A DNA stretch of 64,000 nt from Thiothrix subterranea (GTDB lineage Bacteria; Pseudomonadota; Gammaproteobacteria; Thiotrichales; Thiotrichaceae), in assembly GCF_016772315.1 (NCBI RefSeq), contig NZ_CP053482.1, positions 2,356,001-2,420,000 of the forward strand. Direction: 5' to 3'. Position numbers and translations under genes: made by a program. Below are positions 35,782 through 43,478 of this stretch, one piece after another. Positions within the stretch are counted from its first letter, which is position 1. Each line of letters starts with the position of its first letter. The notes under the pieces are model-generated. The model saw only the letters and a list, made by a program, of their open reading frames with translations, had not been told where the DNA came from and did no database searches.

Positions 35782-35787
35782 ATTATA
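35782..35787 (-). promoter_or_regulatory. Minus-strand -10 box
   Basis: The minus strand reads TACTATAAT, a consensus TATAAT. The -35 region is not clear. A start near 35775 would give a leader of about 160 bases for the hypothetical gene at 35098-35613. Confidence 0.4.
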
Positions 35788-35870
35788 GTAACGCGCAGAC
35801 CCGATCCCAGATGAATCAGGATAAGCGAGCCGATAATGGGTGTGTAAGGCAGATGGGTGGCAGGCAGGTG

Positions 35871-36779
35871 TTAAATATTCGCCAATAAACTCAGGTAACG
35901 CGCAAAGCGGCGCGGTGGCAGTTGCCCGGCTTGGACGGCGGCTTTAATGGCACAATTCGGCTCATGGTTGTGGGTGCAGTTGTGGAAGCGGCATTCGCCC
36001 AGAAACGGGCGGAATTCGGGGAAGCCGGTTTCCAGCGTGGCAAAGTCCATGCCGGTCAACCCAAAATCGCGCACACCGGGGGAGTCGATCAGCGAGCCGC
36101 CCGACGGTAAGCGGTACAGGGTTGCCGAGGTGGTGGTGTGGCGGCCTTCGCCGGTTTCAGAAATCGTGCCGACGCGAATATCAGTTTCGGGCAGTAATTG
36201 CATGGCAAGCGATGATTTGCCCACCCCGGATTGCCCAACCACAATCGCGGTGCGCCCTTGAATGGCTTCAAGGATGGGCTGAATGCCCTGCTGTTGCTTG
36301 GCGGAAACATGCAGAATCGGAATGCCGATGCGTTGGTATTCTGCCAAACAGGTTTCAGCTTCGGTACTGGCGAGGCTCTGGCGCAAGTCGGCTTTGTTGA
36401 AAACCAAGAGCACGTCGGCGGGAAGGCGGTTGGCAGCAATCAGGTAACGGTCGAGCGTTTCCCAAATGGGGGCGGGTTGCCAACTGGCGACCACAATCAA
36501 TAGGTCGATATTGGCAGCAATGGGGCGCAATCTGCCGCGAAAATCGGGGCGTTCCAATACGTTGCGGCGCGGGAGCATCGCTGTAATAGCGGCGTTGCCT
36601 TGGGCTTGGCGTTCCCATTGCACGTAGTCGCCGCAAGCCAGATGGTCAAGTTTGCGGCGGGCGGTGCAGCGCAATAGTTCAGCGTCCGCTGTTTCTACTA
36701 AGAAATCAGCGCCGAAACGGGTAATGATTTGCCCGTTTTCTGGTGCAGTGGAGGCAGGGTGAGATAAGTTTTCCGTCAT
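35871..36779 (-). CDS. rsgA: Ribosome small-subunit-dependent GTPase RsgA
   Basis: The 302-residue circularly permuted GTPase checks late 30S subunit maturation. An OB-fold domain (residues 15-80) precedes the permuted GTPase, with the order NKAD (near residue 128), P-loop GQSGVGKSSLAMQLL (near residue 185), then DSPGVRDFG (near residue 235). The C-terminal zinc-binding segment GECRFHNCTHNHEPNC is intact. It follows the M48 protease and the haem-less cytochrome-like gene on the same strand. Confidence 0.97.
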   Translation of the reverse strand: MTENLSHPASTAPENGQIITRFGADFLVETADAELLRCTARRKLDHLACGDYVQWERQAQGNAAITAMLPRRNVLERPDFRGRLRPIAANIDLLIVVASWQPAPIWETLDRYLIAANRLPADVLLVFNKADLRQSLASTEAETCLAEYQRIGIPILHVSAKQQQGIQPILEAIQGRTAIVVGQSGVGKSSLAMQLLPETDIRVGTISETGEGRHTTTSATLYRLPSGGSLIDSPGVRDFGLTGMDFATLETGFPEFRPFLGECRFHNCTHNHEPNCAIKAAVQAGQLPPRRFARYLSLLANI

Positions 36780-36820
36780 AACGTCCTATTGTGACGGAAA
36801 ACGTCGGCGTTGCCCATGTA

Positions 36821-37093
36821 TTACGGAAATTTGTAATACGTTTGGTTGAGATAAGCCACTACATCCTTGATTTCATCGTCATACCAGTTGATGTTCCGGC
36901 TAATGTCGCATTGACGAACCTCTTTTTCCAAACTGGCTGTGTCGGTGATAGCGGGGTTGGGCGTAGTTAACACCTCCGTATCACAAGGTGAATTAACGAA
37001 CAGTATTTGTCCGTTAGCCGGGTTAGGGGCGGCTTGTGCTGTCTGCATCAGCAGTAGACCGCTACAGAGAATCATAAGAGCTTTCGCTTTCAT
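36821..37093 (-). CDS. Cytochrome-c-like periplasmic protein lacking the CxxCH haem motif
   Basis: The 90-residue protein has a signal peptide (cleavage after AQAA near residue 22). Its body is similar to small class I cytochromes of the type with a VRRCD...WFDEDI...VVxYLNxxYYKF ending; here VRQCD is at residues 59-63 and VVAYLNQTYYKF at 78-89. Where relatives carry CxxCH, this one has SPCDTEV, so no covalent haem c can form. Cys37 and Cys62 could make a disulfide. The start at 37093 begins at the signal peptide; a longer in-frame start at 37162 overlaps the M48 gene. It may be a haem-free partner or decoy of such cytochromes. Confidence 0.72.
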   Translation of the reverse strand: MKAKALMILCSGLLLMQTAQAAPNPANGQILFVNSPCDTEVLTTPNPAITDTASLEKEVRQCDISRNINWYDDEIKDVVAYLNQTYYKFP

Positions 37094-37106
37094 TTCACTA
37101 CTCTTG

Positions 37107-38348
37107 TTACATTTGTTGTTGTAAATGCGCAATCCGTATCGCTGCGGGCGGATGCGAGTCATAGAATGCCGAATACCACGGATCAGGTGTCAGGGTGCTG
37201 GCATTCTCCTTGTAAAGACCCACTAATGCTGCAATCAGTTCCGCACTGCTCGATTGTTGCGCGGCGAATTCATCCGCTTCAAATTCGTGTTTGCGCGACC
37301 ACCACGCCATGATCGGGCCGATAAAAAAGGTGAACGCTGGGCTGACTAACATAAATAACACCAGCGCCATGTACGTTGAGGGTTGGCTGACACCGAGTGC
37401 AGTATAAAACCACGCCTGCGTCATTAACCATGCCAAGACGATGAAACCGCTCAAGGTCATGAGCATTGACAATGCCATGCCTTTGACAATGTGTTTGCGT
37501 TTGAAATGCCCTAATTCATGCGCGAGTACCGCTTCCACTTGCGCGGGGGTGAGGTGTTTGAGCAGGGTGTCGAAAAACACAATGCGCTTGTTTTTGCCAA
37601 AGCCGGTGAAATAAGCGTTGCCGTGCGCAGAACGGCGCGAACCATCCATGATGAATACGCCTTTGCTGTTAAAGCCGGTGCGCGTCAATAAGGCATTGAG
37701 GCGTTCGGCCACTTCGCCATCTTCCAAGGGGCTGAATTTATTGAATAAAGGTGCGATGAATTTGGGGTATGCCCACGTCATTAGCAGTGAAAATGCGGTG
37801 AGCGCTGCCCACGCATACAACCACCATAAGCTGCCCGCCGAGGTCATCAGCCACAAAATCAGCATGATCACTGGAATGCCGATAATCAACGCCAGTGCTG
37901 CGCCTTTAAACAGGTCAGTGATAAAGGTGATGGCGGTCATTTTATTGAAGCCGAAACGTTCTTCCAGCACAAAAGTGCGGTAGAGAGAGAGCGGCATATC
38001 CAATACGCTGCCAATCAGGATTAGGCTGAGCATGACCGCCGTGCCGGTGTATAGCTCGTTCCAGCCGAGGCTGCGCCATTGTGCATCCAGCCATTCCAGC
38101 CCGCCGCCGAGCGTCCAGGCCAGCAAGATTACCAAGCCGATCAGCAGGTCGATGCGCCCTAAACCGCCTTTGGCGAGGGTGTAATCGGCGGCTTTTTGGT
38201 GTTCTGCCAGCGAGATTTTGCCTGCGAATGGGGTGGGGACAGCGGCACGGTGGGCGCTGACATGCTGTTTCTGACGCAACGACAAGTACAGTTGTACCAC
38301 GGTCGATGCCAGCAAAAACGCCAGGAAAATGTAGGTAAAGGTTTGCAT
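37107..38348 (-). CDS. M48-family membrane metalloprotease (CAAX protease/Ste24-like)
   Basis: The 413-residue protein has about seven membrane helices and the zinc motif LAHELGHFKRKH near residue 277, with the third ligand in EFEADEFAAQ near residue 353. An N-terminal extension (PTPFAGKISLAEHQKAADYT) matches the Ste24-like M48A group. Bacterial members are thought to take part in membrane-protein quality control. It diverges from orn, with 48 bases between start codons. Confidence 0.92.
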   Translation of the reverse strand: MQTFTYIFLAFLLASTVVQLYLSLRQKQHVSAHRAAVPTPFAGKISLAEHQKAADYTLAKGGLGRIDLLIGLVILLAWTLGGGLEWLDAQWRSLGWNELYTGTAVMLSLILIGSVLDMPLSLYRTFVLEERFGFNKMTAITFITDLFKGAALALIIGIPVIMLILWLMTSAGSLWWLYAWAALTAFSLLMTWAYPKFIAPLFNKFSPLEDGEVAERLNALLTRTGFNSKGVFIMDGSRRSAHGNAYFTGFGKNKRIVFFDTLLKHLTPAQVEAVLAHELGHFKRKHIVKGMALSMLMTLSGFIVLAWLMTQAWFYTALGVSQPSTYMALVLFMLVSPAFTFFIGPIMAWWSRKHEFEADEFAAQQSSSAELIAALVGLYKENASTLTPDPWYSAFYDSHPPAAIRIAHLQQQM

Positions 38349-38396
38349 AATCTCTGTTATATTCCAGCTTCCTTAAAGTAAGTACAGTGTACCCGA

Positions 38397-38942
38397 ATGA
38401 GCGTGAATCAGGAAAATTTGATCTGGATTGATCTGGAAATGACGGGCTTAGATACCGTCAACGACGTGATTATCGAAATTGCCACCGTCGTCACCGATAA
38501 AGACCTGAATATATTGGCAGAAGGCCCGGTGATTGCCATCCACCAAACCGCTGAAACGCTGGCGAAAATGGATGATTGGAATCAGAAGCAACACGGCGGT
38601 TCGGGGCTGATTCAGCGCGTGTTAGCAAGTGAATGGACGGAGGCGCAAGCCGAACAAGCCACCCTCGATTTCCTGAAGCAATTTGTGCCAGCGGGTGCGT
38701 CGCCGATGTGTGGTAATAGCATTTGTCAGGATCGGCGTTTTCTGGCGCGGCAAATGCCGGAATTGGAGAAATTCTTTCATTACCGCAATCTGGATGTGAG
38801 CACCCTGAAAGAGTTGGCGAATCGCTGGAAACCGGGGTTGGCGGCAGGTTTTAAGAAAGAATCACAGCATTTGGCATTGGCGGATGTGCGGGATTCGATT
38901 GATGAGCTGGCGTATTACCGGGCGCATTTTATTCGGGAGTAA
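38397..38942 (+). CDS. orn: Oligoribonuclease
   Basis: The 181-residue DEDDh 3'-5' exonuclease degrades short RNA oligonucleotides, including pGpG from cyclic-di-GMP turnover. Motifs are [12 protein letters not shown] at residue 9, [13 protein letters not shown] near residue 104, and [18 protein letters not shown] near the C-terminus with the catalytic His and Asp. Length and order are standard. It is normally essential in gammaproteobacteria. Confidence 0.97.
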   Translation: MSVNQENLIWIDLEMTGLDTVNDVIIEIATVVTDKDLNILAEGPVIAIHQTAETLAKMDDWNQKQHGGSGLIQRVLASEWTEAQAEQATLDFLKQFVPAGASPMCGNSICQDRRFLARQMPELEKFFHYRNLDVSTLKELANRWKPGLAAGFKKESQHLALADVRDSIDELAYYRAHFIRE

Positions 38943-39008
38943 TTTGTTCGGGGAAGCCTTTTAGTCAGTTCAGTTTGTCGGTATGGTGAAAGCTGTTCAA
39001 ACTGAAAT

Positions 39009-39245
39009 TCATATGGTGCGTGAAAGAAGGCAATCTACAAAACTAGCGACAATAGCTTGATCATTGGGGGAGAGTCGATTGATCTTAGATATTAGTTCAC
39101 TGCCGTCGCTAGGTATATCTGGTAGGTCTTTAGTTATCTCTGGGGAGATTTTGCGTGGATCTGCACCGATCAACTTGCAGATTTCTACCAAAGTTCCCAG
39201 ATTGAGCGGATTTATACCCTTCACCGTTCCTTTAAACTTATGCAA
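39009..39245 (-). pseudogene. Remnant of an XRE-type repressor beside the tnpB element
   Basis: The 78 codons begin with a TTG inside the right-end hairpin of the transposon. The first residues (HKFKGTVKGINPLNLGTLVEICKLIGADPRKI) look like the second half of an XRE helix-turn-helix domain; the recognition half is missing. A stop lies four codons further upstream in frame. I found no matching N-terminal half beyond tnpB. The likely story is truncation by the element, but a short leaderless protein cannot be excluded. Confidence 0.5.
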
Positions 39246-39267
39246 ACTTAACCAAGGTCAAGTTTGC
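39242..39267. other. Right-end hairpin of the IS200/IS605-type element
   Basis: GCAAACTT and AAGTTTGC form a perfect 8-base stem around a 10-base loop, overlapping the tnpB stop codon. Subterminal hairpins at the ends are the rule in this insertion-sequence family. In other tnpB elements the 3' end also encodes the guide (omega) RNA, so this hairpin could be part of it. Confidence 0.55.
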
Positions 39268-40480
39268 GGTTAAATTCCTGCTTCATTGGGGCTGGTTTCG
39301 TCTTCGGCTTGCGCCCAAGACCAGCGCCTTCCCCTCCACAGGCCGACACCGTGGAACTCACGGCGTGGTTGCTGAGCGTAGCCGAAGCATACTCTTGCAA
39401 ATTCTTGGCAGCGTTTACGTCACGGTCATGAACTGCGCCACAAACGGGGCAAGTCCATTCGCGTACCGATAGTGGCAATTTGTCCACTTTATGCCCACAG
39501 CCGGGGGCAGAACAAGTCTTGCTGGAGGCAAAAAACCGATCAGCCACCACGACCACAGCCCCACGCATTCCCGCCTTGTATTCCAGTTGACGGCGAAACT
39601 CGAAAAACCCCATATCACTGATGGCACGGGATAAATGGCGATTTTTCACCATGCCCGATACGTTCAAGTCTTCAATGCCGATGATGTGGAAACAGCGGGT
39701 TAAATCCGTAGTGAGTTGGTGCAAACTGTCTTGGCGGATGTTGGCTATCTTGGCGTGAAGCCTTGCCAGTTTTGCCTTGGCTTTGTGGCGGTTGGCACTG
39801 CCTTTGACCTTGCGCGACAGGCTGCGTGAGAGCCGTTGTAGGCGTGAAAGCAAGGCTTTATGCGGCTTTGCTCCTGTCACTTTTTCCCCCGTTGACAGGG
39901 TTGCCAGTGCGGATACGCCCAAATCCACCCCCACCGTGCCTTGGTTTTCGGCAGGCGGGAGATGGTTTTGATCCGTATCCACGGTGATGCTGGCGAACCA
40001 CTGGTCAGCGGTGCGGGAAATCGTGGCAGAAAGAATTTTGCCGAAAAAGCGTAACGTTTCCCGCATCCGTACTAACCCAAGGTTGGGAATGCGGATGCGG
40101 GAAGCATCAAGCGAAAATTGATCGTTGGTGAGGGTGAAACTGTCACGGCTCTTGCCTTTCTTTTTGAACTGCGGGTACTTGGCACGTCCGGCAAAAAAGT
40201 TGTTGAACGCTTGCCCCAGTTGGATAATCGCCATTTGTGGAGCGTTTTTGGTGACTTCGAGCATCCACGGGAATTGTTCGCGTTTAATGGCGTTCAACTG
40301 GCGGCGCAAGCTCATTTGGTTGGGTTTGGGCTGGGTGTTGTCGTCTTTCCATGCCGCGTATTGGCTTTGCCATTCCGCCAACGCCCAGTTGTAAGCAAAC
40401 CGAGCTGTACCTGCGGCTTTCGCCAAGTACGTGGCTTGTTTATTGTTGGGGTCTAGGCGGATTTTGTGGCTGATAATCAT
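39248..40480 (-). CDS. tnpB: TnpB RNA-guided nuclease of IS200/IS605 type
   Basis: The 410-residue protein is a transposon-encoded relative of Cas12. An N-terminal helix-turn-helix domain (MIISHKIRLDPNNKQ) leads to a split RuvC nuclease with Asp186 (VGVDLGVSAL), Glu270 (IGIEDLNVSG) and Asp354 (HDRDVNAAKN). A four-cysteine zinc finger lies at 323, 328, 344 and 347 (CSAPGC and CPVC). All catalytic residues are present, so it should be an active guide-dependent nuclease if its RNA is made. The C-terminal 40 residues are Gly/Lys/Pro-rich. Confidence 0.93.
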   Translation of the reverse strand: MIISHKIRLDPNNKQATYLAKAAGTARFAYNWALAEWQSQYAAWKDDNTQPKPNQMSLRRQLNAIKREQFPWMLEVTKNAPQMAIIQLGQAFNNFFAGRAKYPQFKKKGKSRDSFTLTNDQFSLDASRIRIPNLGLVRMRETLRFFGKILSATISRTADQWFASITVDTDQNHLPPAENQGTVGVDLGVSALATLSTGEKVTGAKPHKALLSRLQRLSRSLSRKVKGSANRHKAKAKLARLHAKIANIRQDSLHQLTTDLTRCFHIIGIEDLNVSGMVKNRHLSRAISDMGFFEFRRQLEYKAGMRGAVVVVADRFFASSKTCSAPGCGHKVDKLPLSVREWTCPVCGAVHDRDVNAAKNLQEYASATLSNHAVSSTVSACGGEGAGLGRKPKTKPAPMKQEFNRKLDLG

Positions 40481-40738
40481 GAGGAATAGGATGCAATACA
40501 GCAGATTTTGTGTCTAGGGGTGGGTGTTTTTGATGTTGCTATCGACAGATGAACGGTAGTCTGTGCCTTGCAACTTCTCCAAAATGACAAAGATTGGAGA
40601 GGTTTGGGTGGGTTTTGTGGTAGCTGCTTCACACCCCTGTAACCCATTATGAACAATGCAGGGAATTTAACCTAAATGGGTCAACGAAGAAACCTTTCCT
40701 TATAAACACTACCCTCATGCTGTTCATCAGGAAAATGG

Positions 40739-41920
40739 TTATACCATAAGGTTATCCGCAAGGAGTTCTTCGACCATCCCCCTGATACTGATTGCTTCAA
40801 CCCCTTCTGCAATCGGGTAGCGATCATCACCTGCATAGACGACAAAAGCCCGTTGCGGTTTGAGATCTTCGCAGGCTGCATAAAATCCACGTTCTACTTT
40901 TGCCGACAATGAACGCTTGATTTCAATTGCCCACAGCGAGCCATCGGCCCGTTCAATCAGCAGATCCATCTCAACCCCCTTAGCTGTCCGGTAAAAGAAA
41001 GCCGATGACCGCCAAGGCAGTACCGCCAGTAAATTTTCCAGTACAAAACCTTCCCAACTCATGCCAACTATCGGATGCCCAGCCAGTTGCACGGAATTTT
41101 CTATGCCCAGCAGTGCGTGAAGTAAACCACTGTCTCGTAAATAAATTTTTGGGGATTTGGTCAGGCGTTTTCCCACATTGACCGTATAAGGCGGTAAACG
41201 TCTGACTAGTAATAGATCAGTCAGTAAGTCAATGTAGCGTGTCACCGACTGGGCGCTGATTTCCAAGGAACGCGCCAATTCTGCGGCATTCAGCACACTG
41301 CCTTGCCGGTGGGCAAGCATCGTCCATAAACGTTCAAGTGTAGTGGCGGGAACCCGTGAGCCGAACAAGGGGATGTCACGTTCTAGGTAAGTTCGGATGA
41401 AGTCCTTGCGCAATGCCAAGCTATTTTTGTCGTTTTCCGCCAGATAACTGTCGGGGAAGCCCCCACGCAACCACAAGCTTTCTCTAGCGACACGGGTATG
41501 TGCGATTTCAATCACCGACAACGGTGACATATTGATGTAGGCGATACGCCCAGCAAGGCTTTCCCCTGATTGCCGCAATAATTCGATAGACGCGGAACCT
41601 AGGATTAAAAAGCGCCCTTTGCCTTTTTGTTTACGGCGACCTTTGTCGATAACACCGCGCAAGGTTTGGAAGATTTCGGGAACTCGGTGAATTTCGTCCA
41701 ATATCACCAGCCGATCTTCCACACTTTCCAGAAAAAGTACCGGGTTATCGAGACGGTTGCGGTCATCCCTGTCCTCAAGGTCGAGGTAAAGAGCGTTGTG
41801 CTGTTCACCAATTTCCAAGGCTAAGGTCGTTTTGCCTACTTGACGAGGCCCAATGAGTGCCACAGCAGCTTGCCGCTGTAAGGCATCTTTAACGTGTTCT
41901 GTGATGTAGCGTTTTATCAT
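40739..41920 (-). CDS. AAA_14/DUF4143-family ATPase
   Basis: The 393-residue protein has Walker A GPRQVGKT at residues 24-31, Walker B RLVILDEIH near residue 75, and a sensor region (FLILGSAS). The C-terminal DUF4143 domain contains TKSPKIYLRDSGLLHALLGI and a PDDEXK-like core VEMDLLIERADGSLWAIEIKRS near residue 320. Such proteins are widespread and often carried on accessory islands; their function is unknown. The Asp-Glu-x-Lys signature suggests nuclease-like folding. It stands alone on the minus strand. Confidence 0.9.
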   Translation of the reverse strand: MIKRYITEHVKDALQRQAAVALIGPRQVGKTTLALEIGEQHNALYLDLEDRDDRNRLDNPVLFLESVEDRLVILDEIHRVPEIFQTLRGVIDKGRRKQKGKGRFLILGSASIELLRQSGESLAGRIAYINMSPLSVIEIAHTRVARESLWLRGGFPDSYLAENDKNSLALRKDFIRTYLERDIPLFGSRVPATTLERLWTMLAHRQGSVLNAAELARSLEISAQSVTRYIDLLTDLLLVRRLPPYTVNVGKRLTKSPKIYLRDSGLLHALLGIENSVQLAGHPIVGMSWEGFVLENLLAVLPWRSSAFFYRTAKGVEMDLLIERADGSLWAIEIKRSLSAKVERGFYAACEDLKPQRAFVVYAGDDRYPIAEGVEAISIRGMVEELLADNLMV

Positions 41921-42018
41921 GGTGCAAATCTTCCAAGTTTTGGAGATATTACACCAACTGTCTCACTTCGTAAAAGTTGCCGGTCGCCCTTGCGACCACA
42001 CTCCACCGCCGTGTGTGG

Positions 42019-42234
42019 TCAGTTACCTTTTTTCAGCCAAAACTCTTCGCGGCACTGTCGGCAGAAACACCGTTGGCGGTTGGGGTGCAAGAGTTTTTTC
42101 CACCAGATACAAGGGCGTTTCGTCCACGTGAAACTGCCGCAATGGGGGCAGGGGGCTTTTGTCCAAATGCTTGATTGGATGGGGCGCAAATACAATGCAT
42201 CGGTTTTGCGTTGTCTGTTAAGTATGCTGGGCAT
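42019..42234 (-). CDS. Small zinc-ribbon protein (71 residues)
   Basis: The start at 42234 follows an AGGAG ribosome site by six bases; a longer ATG at 42258 lacks one. The product has CPHC at residues 29-32 and a second knuckle with cysteines at 56, 58 and 61, separated by KRPCIWWKKLL. The layout CPxCG...RPxxWWxxL...FCxxCxxxF is shared with the 45-residue protein at 42953-43090. It probably binds one zinc ion. I do not know a named family. Confidence 0.6.
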   Translation of the reverse strand: MPSILNRQRKTDALYLRPIQSSIWTKAPCPHCGSFTWTKRPCIWWKKLLHPNRQRCFCRQCREEFWLKKGN

Positions 42235-42449
42235 GGCGTTCTCCTGGCTGAAAATCAACGATCCGTGTCATTTCCACACAAGATAAGCGTAGTACAATAT
42301 CGTTTATATTTTAGTCTGAGGCAGCGCTCTATCCGCTAAAAGCTGTTACAATTAGTGACAAAATGTGCTGCAATTGGCCGATTTTCCGTTAGTATCTGCA
42401 TTGGGTACATAAGCTGTGATAATCGTTTCTGGATAAGGGGGTAGCGACA

Positions 42450-42769
42450 TTGCTGAAGCGGGATAATCTGGATAATGGAGCAGTGGCGTTTGATGATGAG
42501 CAATTGGCGCGGATGTCTCAGGAAATTGCAGATTTACTGGTGAAACACTTGCCGCCTCGCGATGGCATTGTGCTAAGCAGTGATACCGTGCGCTTAAGAA
42601 GCCAGACGTGCGTGCAGATATTCGGGTATTGCATCAAACGCAAGGCAATATTTTCACTGAAGGCAGTCTTTCGCCGTCCGCCGCCCAGTCATCTGAACGT
42701 GAAGTGTTTTACACACAACGATTCTTAAACCGCGCTGCTGGGTTTGTCTGTCACGAAATGATTATTTAA
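42450..42769 (+). pseudogene. Frameshifted small gene of unknown function
   Basis: A TTG-initiated frame reads about 48 plausible residues (DDEQLARMSQEIADLLVKHLPP) and then turns into Arg/Cys-rich noise at about 42596. Shifting there by one base continues a sensible sequence (KKPDVRADIRVLHQTQGNIF) to the stop at 42769. A single lost A in the TTAAGAAG stretch would explain it. A GGGGG-rich sequence precedes the start. I do not recognise the product. No homology was tested. Confidence 0.45.
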
Positions 42770-42781
42770 TAACCATTTATT

Positions 42782-42811
42782 TTGTTGATTTTGTAATAAG
42801 TATGTTACAAT
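42782..42811 (+). promoter_or_regulatory. Sigma-70-type promoter for the candidate small RNA
   Basis: TTGTTG (42782-42787) and TACAAT (42806-42811) are separated by 18 bases. The start of transcription would be near 42818. No open reading frame begins until 42953, beyond a terminator. Confidence 0.5.
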
Positions 42812-42817
42812 CCGTGC

Positions 42818-42910
42818 TGCTTGCAGATTTTTTGATTCCTCCGAGCAATGCAAGCACCTCAATTAGCCAGCCAATCGGTTTAAACTCTCCCCGTTGGCTG
42901 GTTATTTTTT
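42818..42910 (+). ncRNA. Candidate small RNA with anti-Shine-Dalgarno loop
   Basis: A transcript of about 90 bases would fold into two hairpins. The first pairs GCTTGCA (42819-42825) with TGCAAGC (42849-42855) and exposes a 23-base U-rich loop containing CCTCC, complementary to ribosome-binding sites. The second is a Rho-independent terminator at 42867-42910. Promoter, structure, exposed seed and terminator are the usual marks of a trans-acting small RNA; an attenuator for the zinc-ribbon gene 43 bases downstream is the alternative. I recognise no known family. Confidence 0.5.
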
Positions 42911-42912
42911 AT
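42867..42912 (+). terminator. Rho-independent terminator
   Basis: CCAGCCAA and TTGGCTGG, extended by CGG and CCG after one bulged T, form the stem. A T-rich tract (TTATTTTTTAT) follows. It ends the candidate small RNA. Confidence 0.85.
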
Positions 42913-42952
42913 GTACTGCTGCGCCTTGCGAGCAACACAGTAGACCGAGTGT

Positions 42953-43090
42953 ATGAGACCAAATGTGACGACTTGTCCGCGTTGCGGTGCCCGCGCCAAT
43001 AAAGCTCGCCCTAGTTGGTGGGAACGCCTGTGGCTGGGCGGATTAGAGCAATATTTCTGCGGCACTTGTCAGAATCGCTTTCAACGTTGA
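42953..43090 (+). CDS. Tiny zinc-ribbon protein (45 residues)
   Basis: The product has CPRC at residues 8-11 and CGTC at residues 36-39, with RPSWWERLWLGG between them. The spacing and the RPxxWW(E/K)(R/K)L core are shared with the 71-residue protein encoded at 42019-42234 on the other strand, which supports its being a real gene despite its size. An in-frame stop lies four codons upstream of the ATG, so this is the longest possible form. A zinc-bound structural or nucleic-acid-binding role is likely but unproven. Confidence 0.6.
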   Translation: MRPNVTTCPRCGARANKARPSWWERLWLGGLEQYFCGTCQNRFQR

Positions 43091-43167
43091 GCGCAACGGT
43101 GGTCATTTACGGAGCGAAGTGCTTGAAGACACAGTGTCGTATTTATTTCCAGAATCGGTTCGCTATC

Positions 43168-43413
43168 GTGGCATTAGACACCGTGAAACTTGAGCTATTA
43201 GCCCTGCATTTGGGGCAGATGCCGCAAGCGTTGGAAACAAAATTCGTGGTGCAACGTTGGTTAGGTTTGGCGGTTCGCAATCGCTTTGGTCATATCGCGA
43301 ATGACCATGACCCGGTAGAAGAATGGGCAACGCTGTGTTTGCACGATGCCTTGATCATGGGTGTTAAGCCATTGCGCTTTGTTCCTAAAAAGCAGCCCGT
43401 CGCCCCGCCGTAG
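43168..43413 (+). CDS. Small hypothetical protein
   Basis: The 81-residue product, read from a GTG, is soluble and mixed in composition, with ETKFVVQRWLGLAVRNRFGH and EEWATLCLHDALIMGVKPL as the likely conserved core. The frame stays open upstream to 43015 but that extension overlaps the zinc-ribbon gene and has unnatural composition. No clear ribosome site helps choose the start. I recognise no family. It precedes moxR by 65 bases on the same strand. Confidence 0.5.
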   Translation: MALDTVKLELLALHLGQMPQALETKFVVQRWLGLAVRNRFGHIANDHDPVEEWATLCLHDALIMGVKPLRFVPKKQPVAPP

Positions 43414-43478
43414 TCAAGCCATCGCCCATCAGGTAAAGTCCCCCCAAAACCCCAATCAATAACAATAACGGACACACC

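Larger units (their letters stand above)
39242..40480 (-). mobile_element. IS200/IS605-family element carrying only tnpB
   Basis: The element holds tnpB with a right-end hairpin; no tnpA transposase gene is adjacent, so it is non-autonomous for transposition unless helped in trans. The left boundary was not resolved. It probably lies in 40481-40738, a gene-free stretch where I see no other feature. The element abuts a repressor remnant on its right-end side. Confidence 0.65.

Noticed and set aside
40481-40738. Search for the missing N-terminal half of the repressor beyond tnpB
   Set aside because: No helix-turn-helix sequence is readable in any minus-strand frame, so a simple insertion splitting one gene is not shown.
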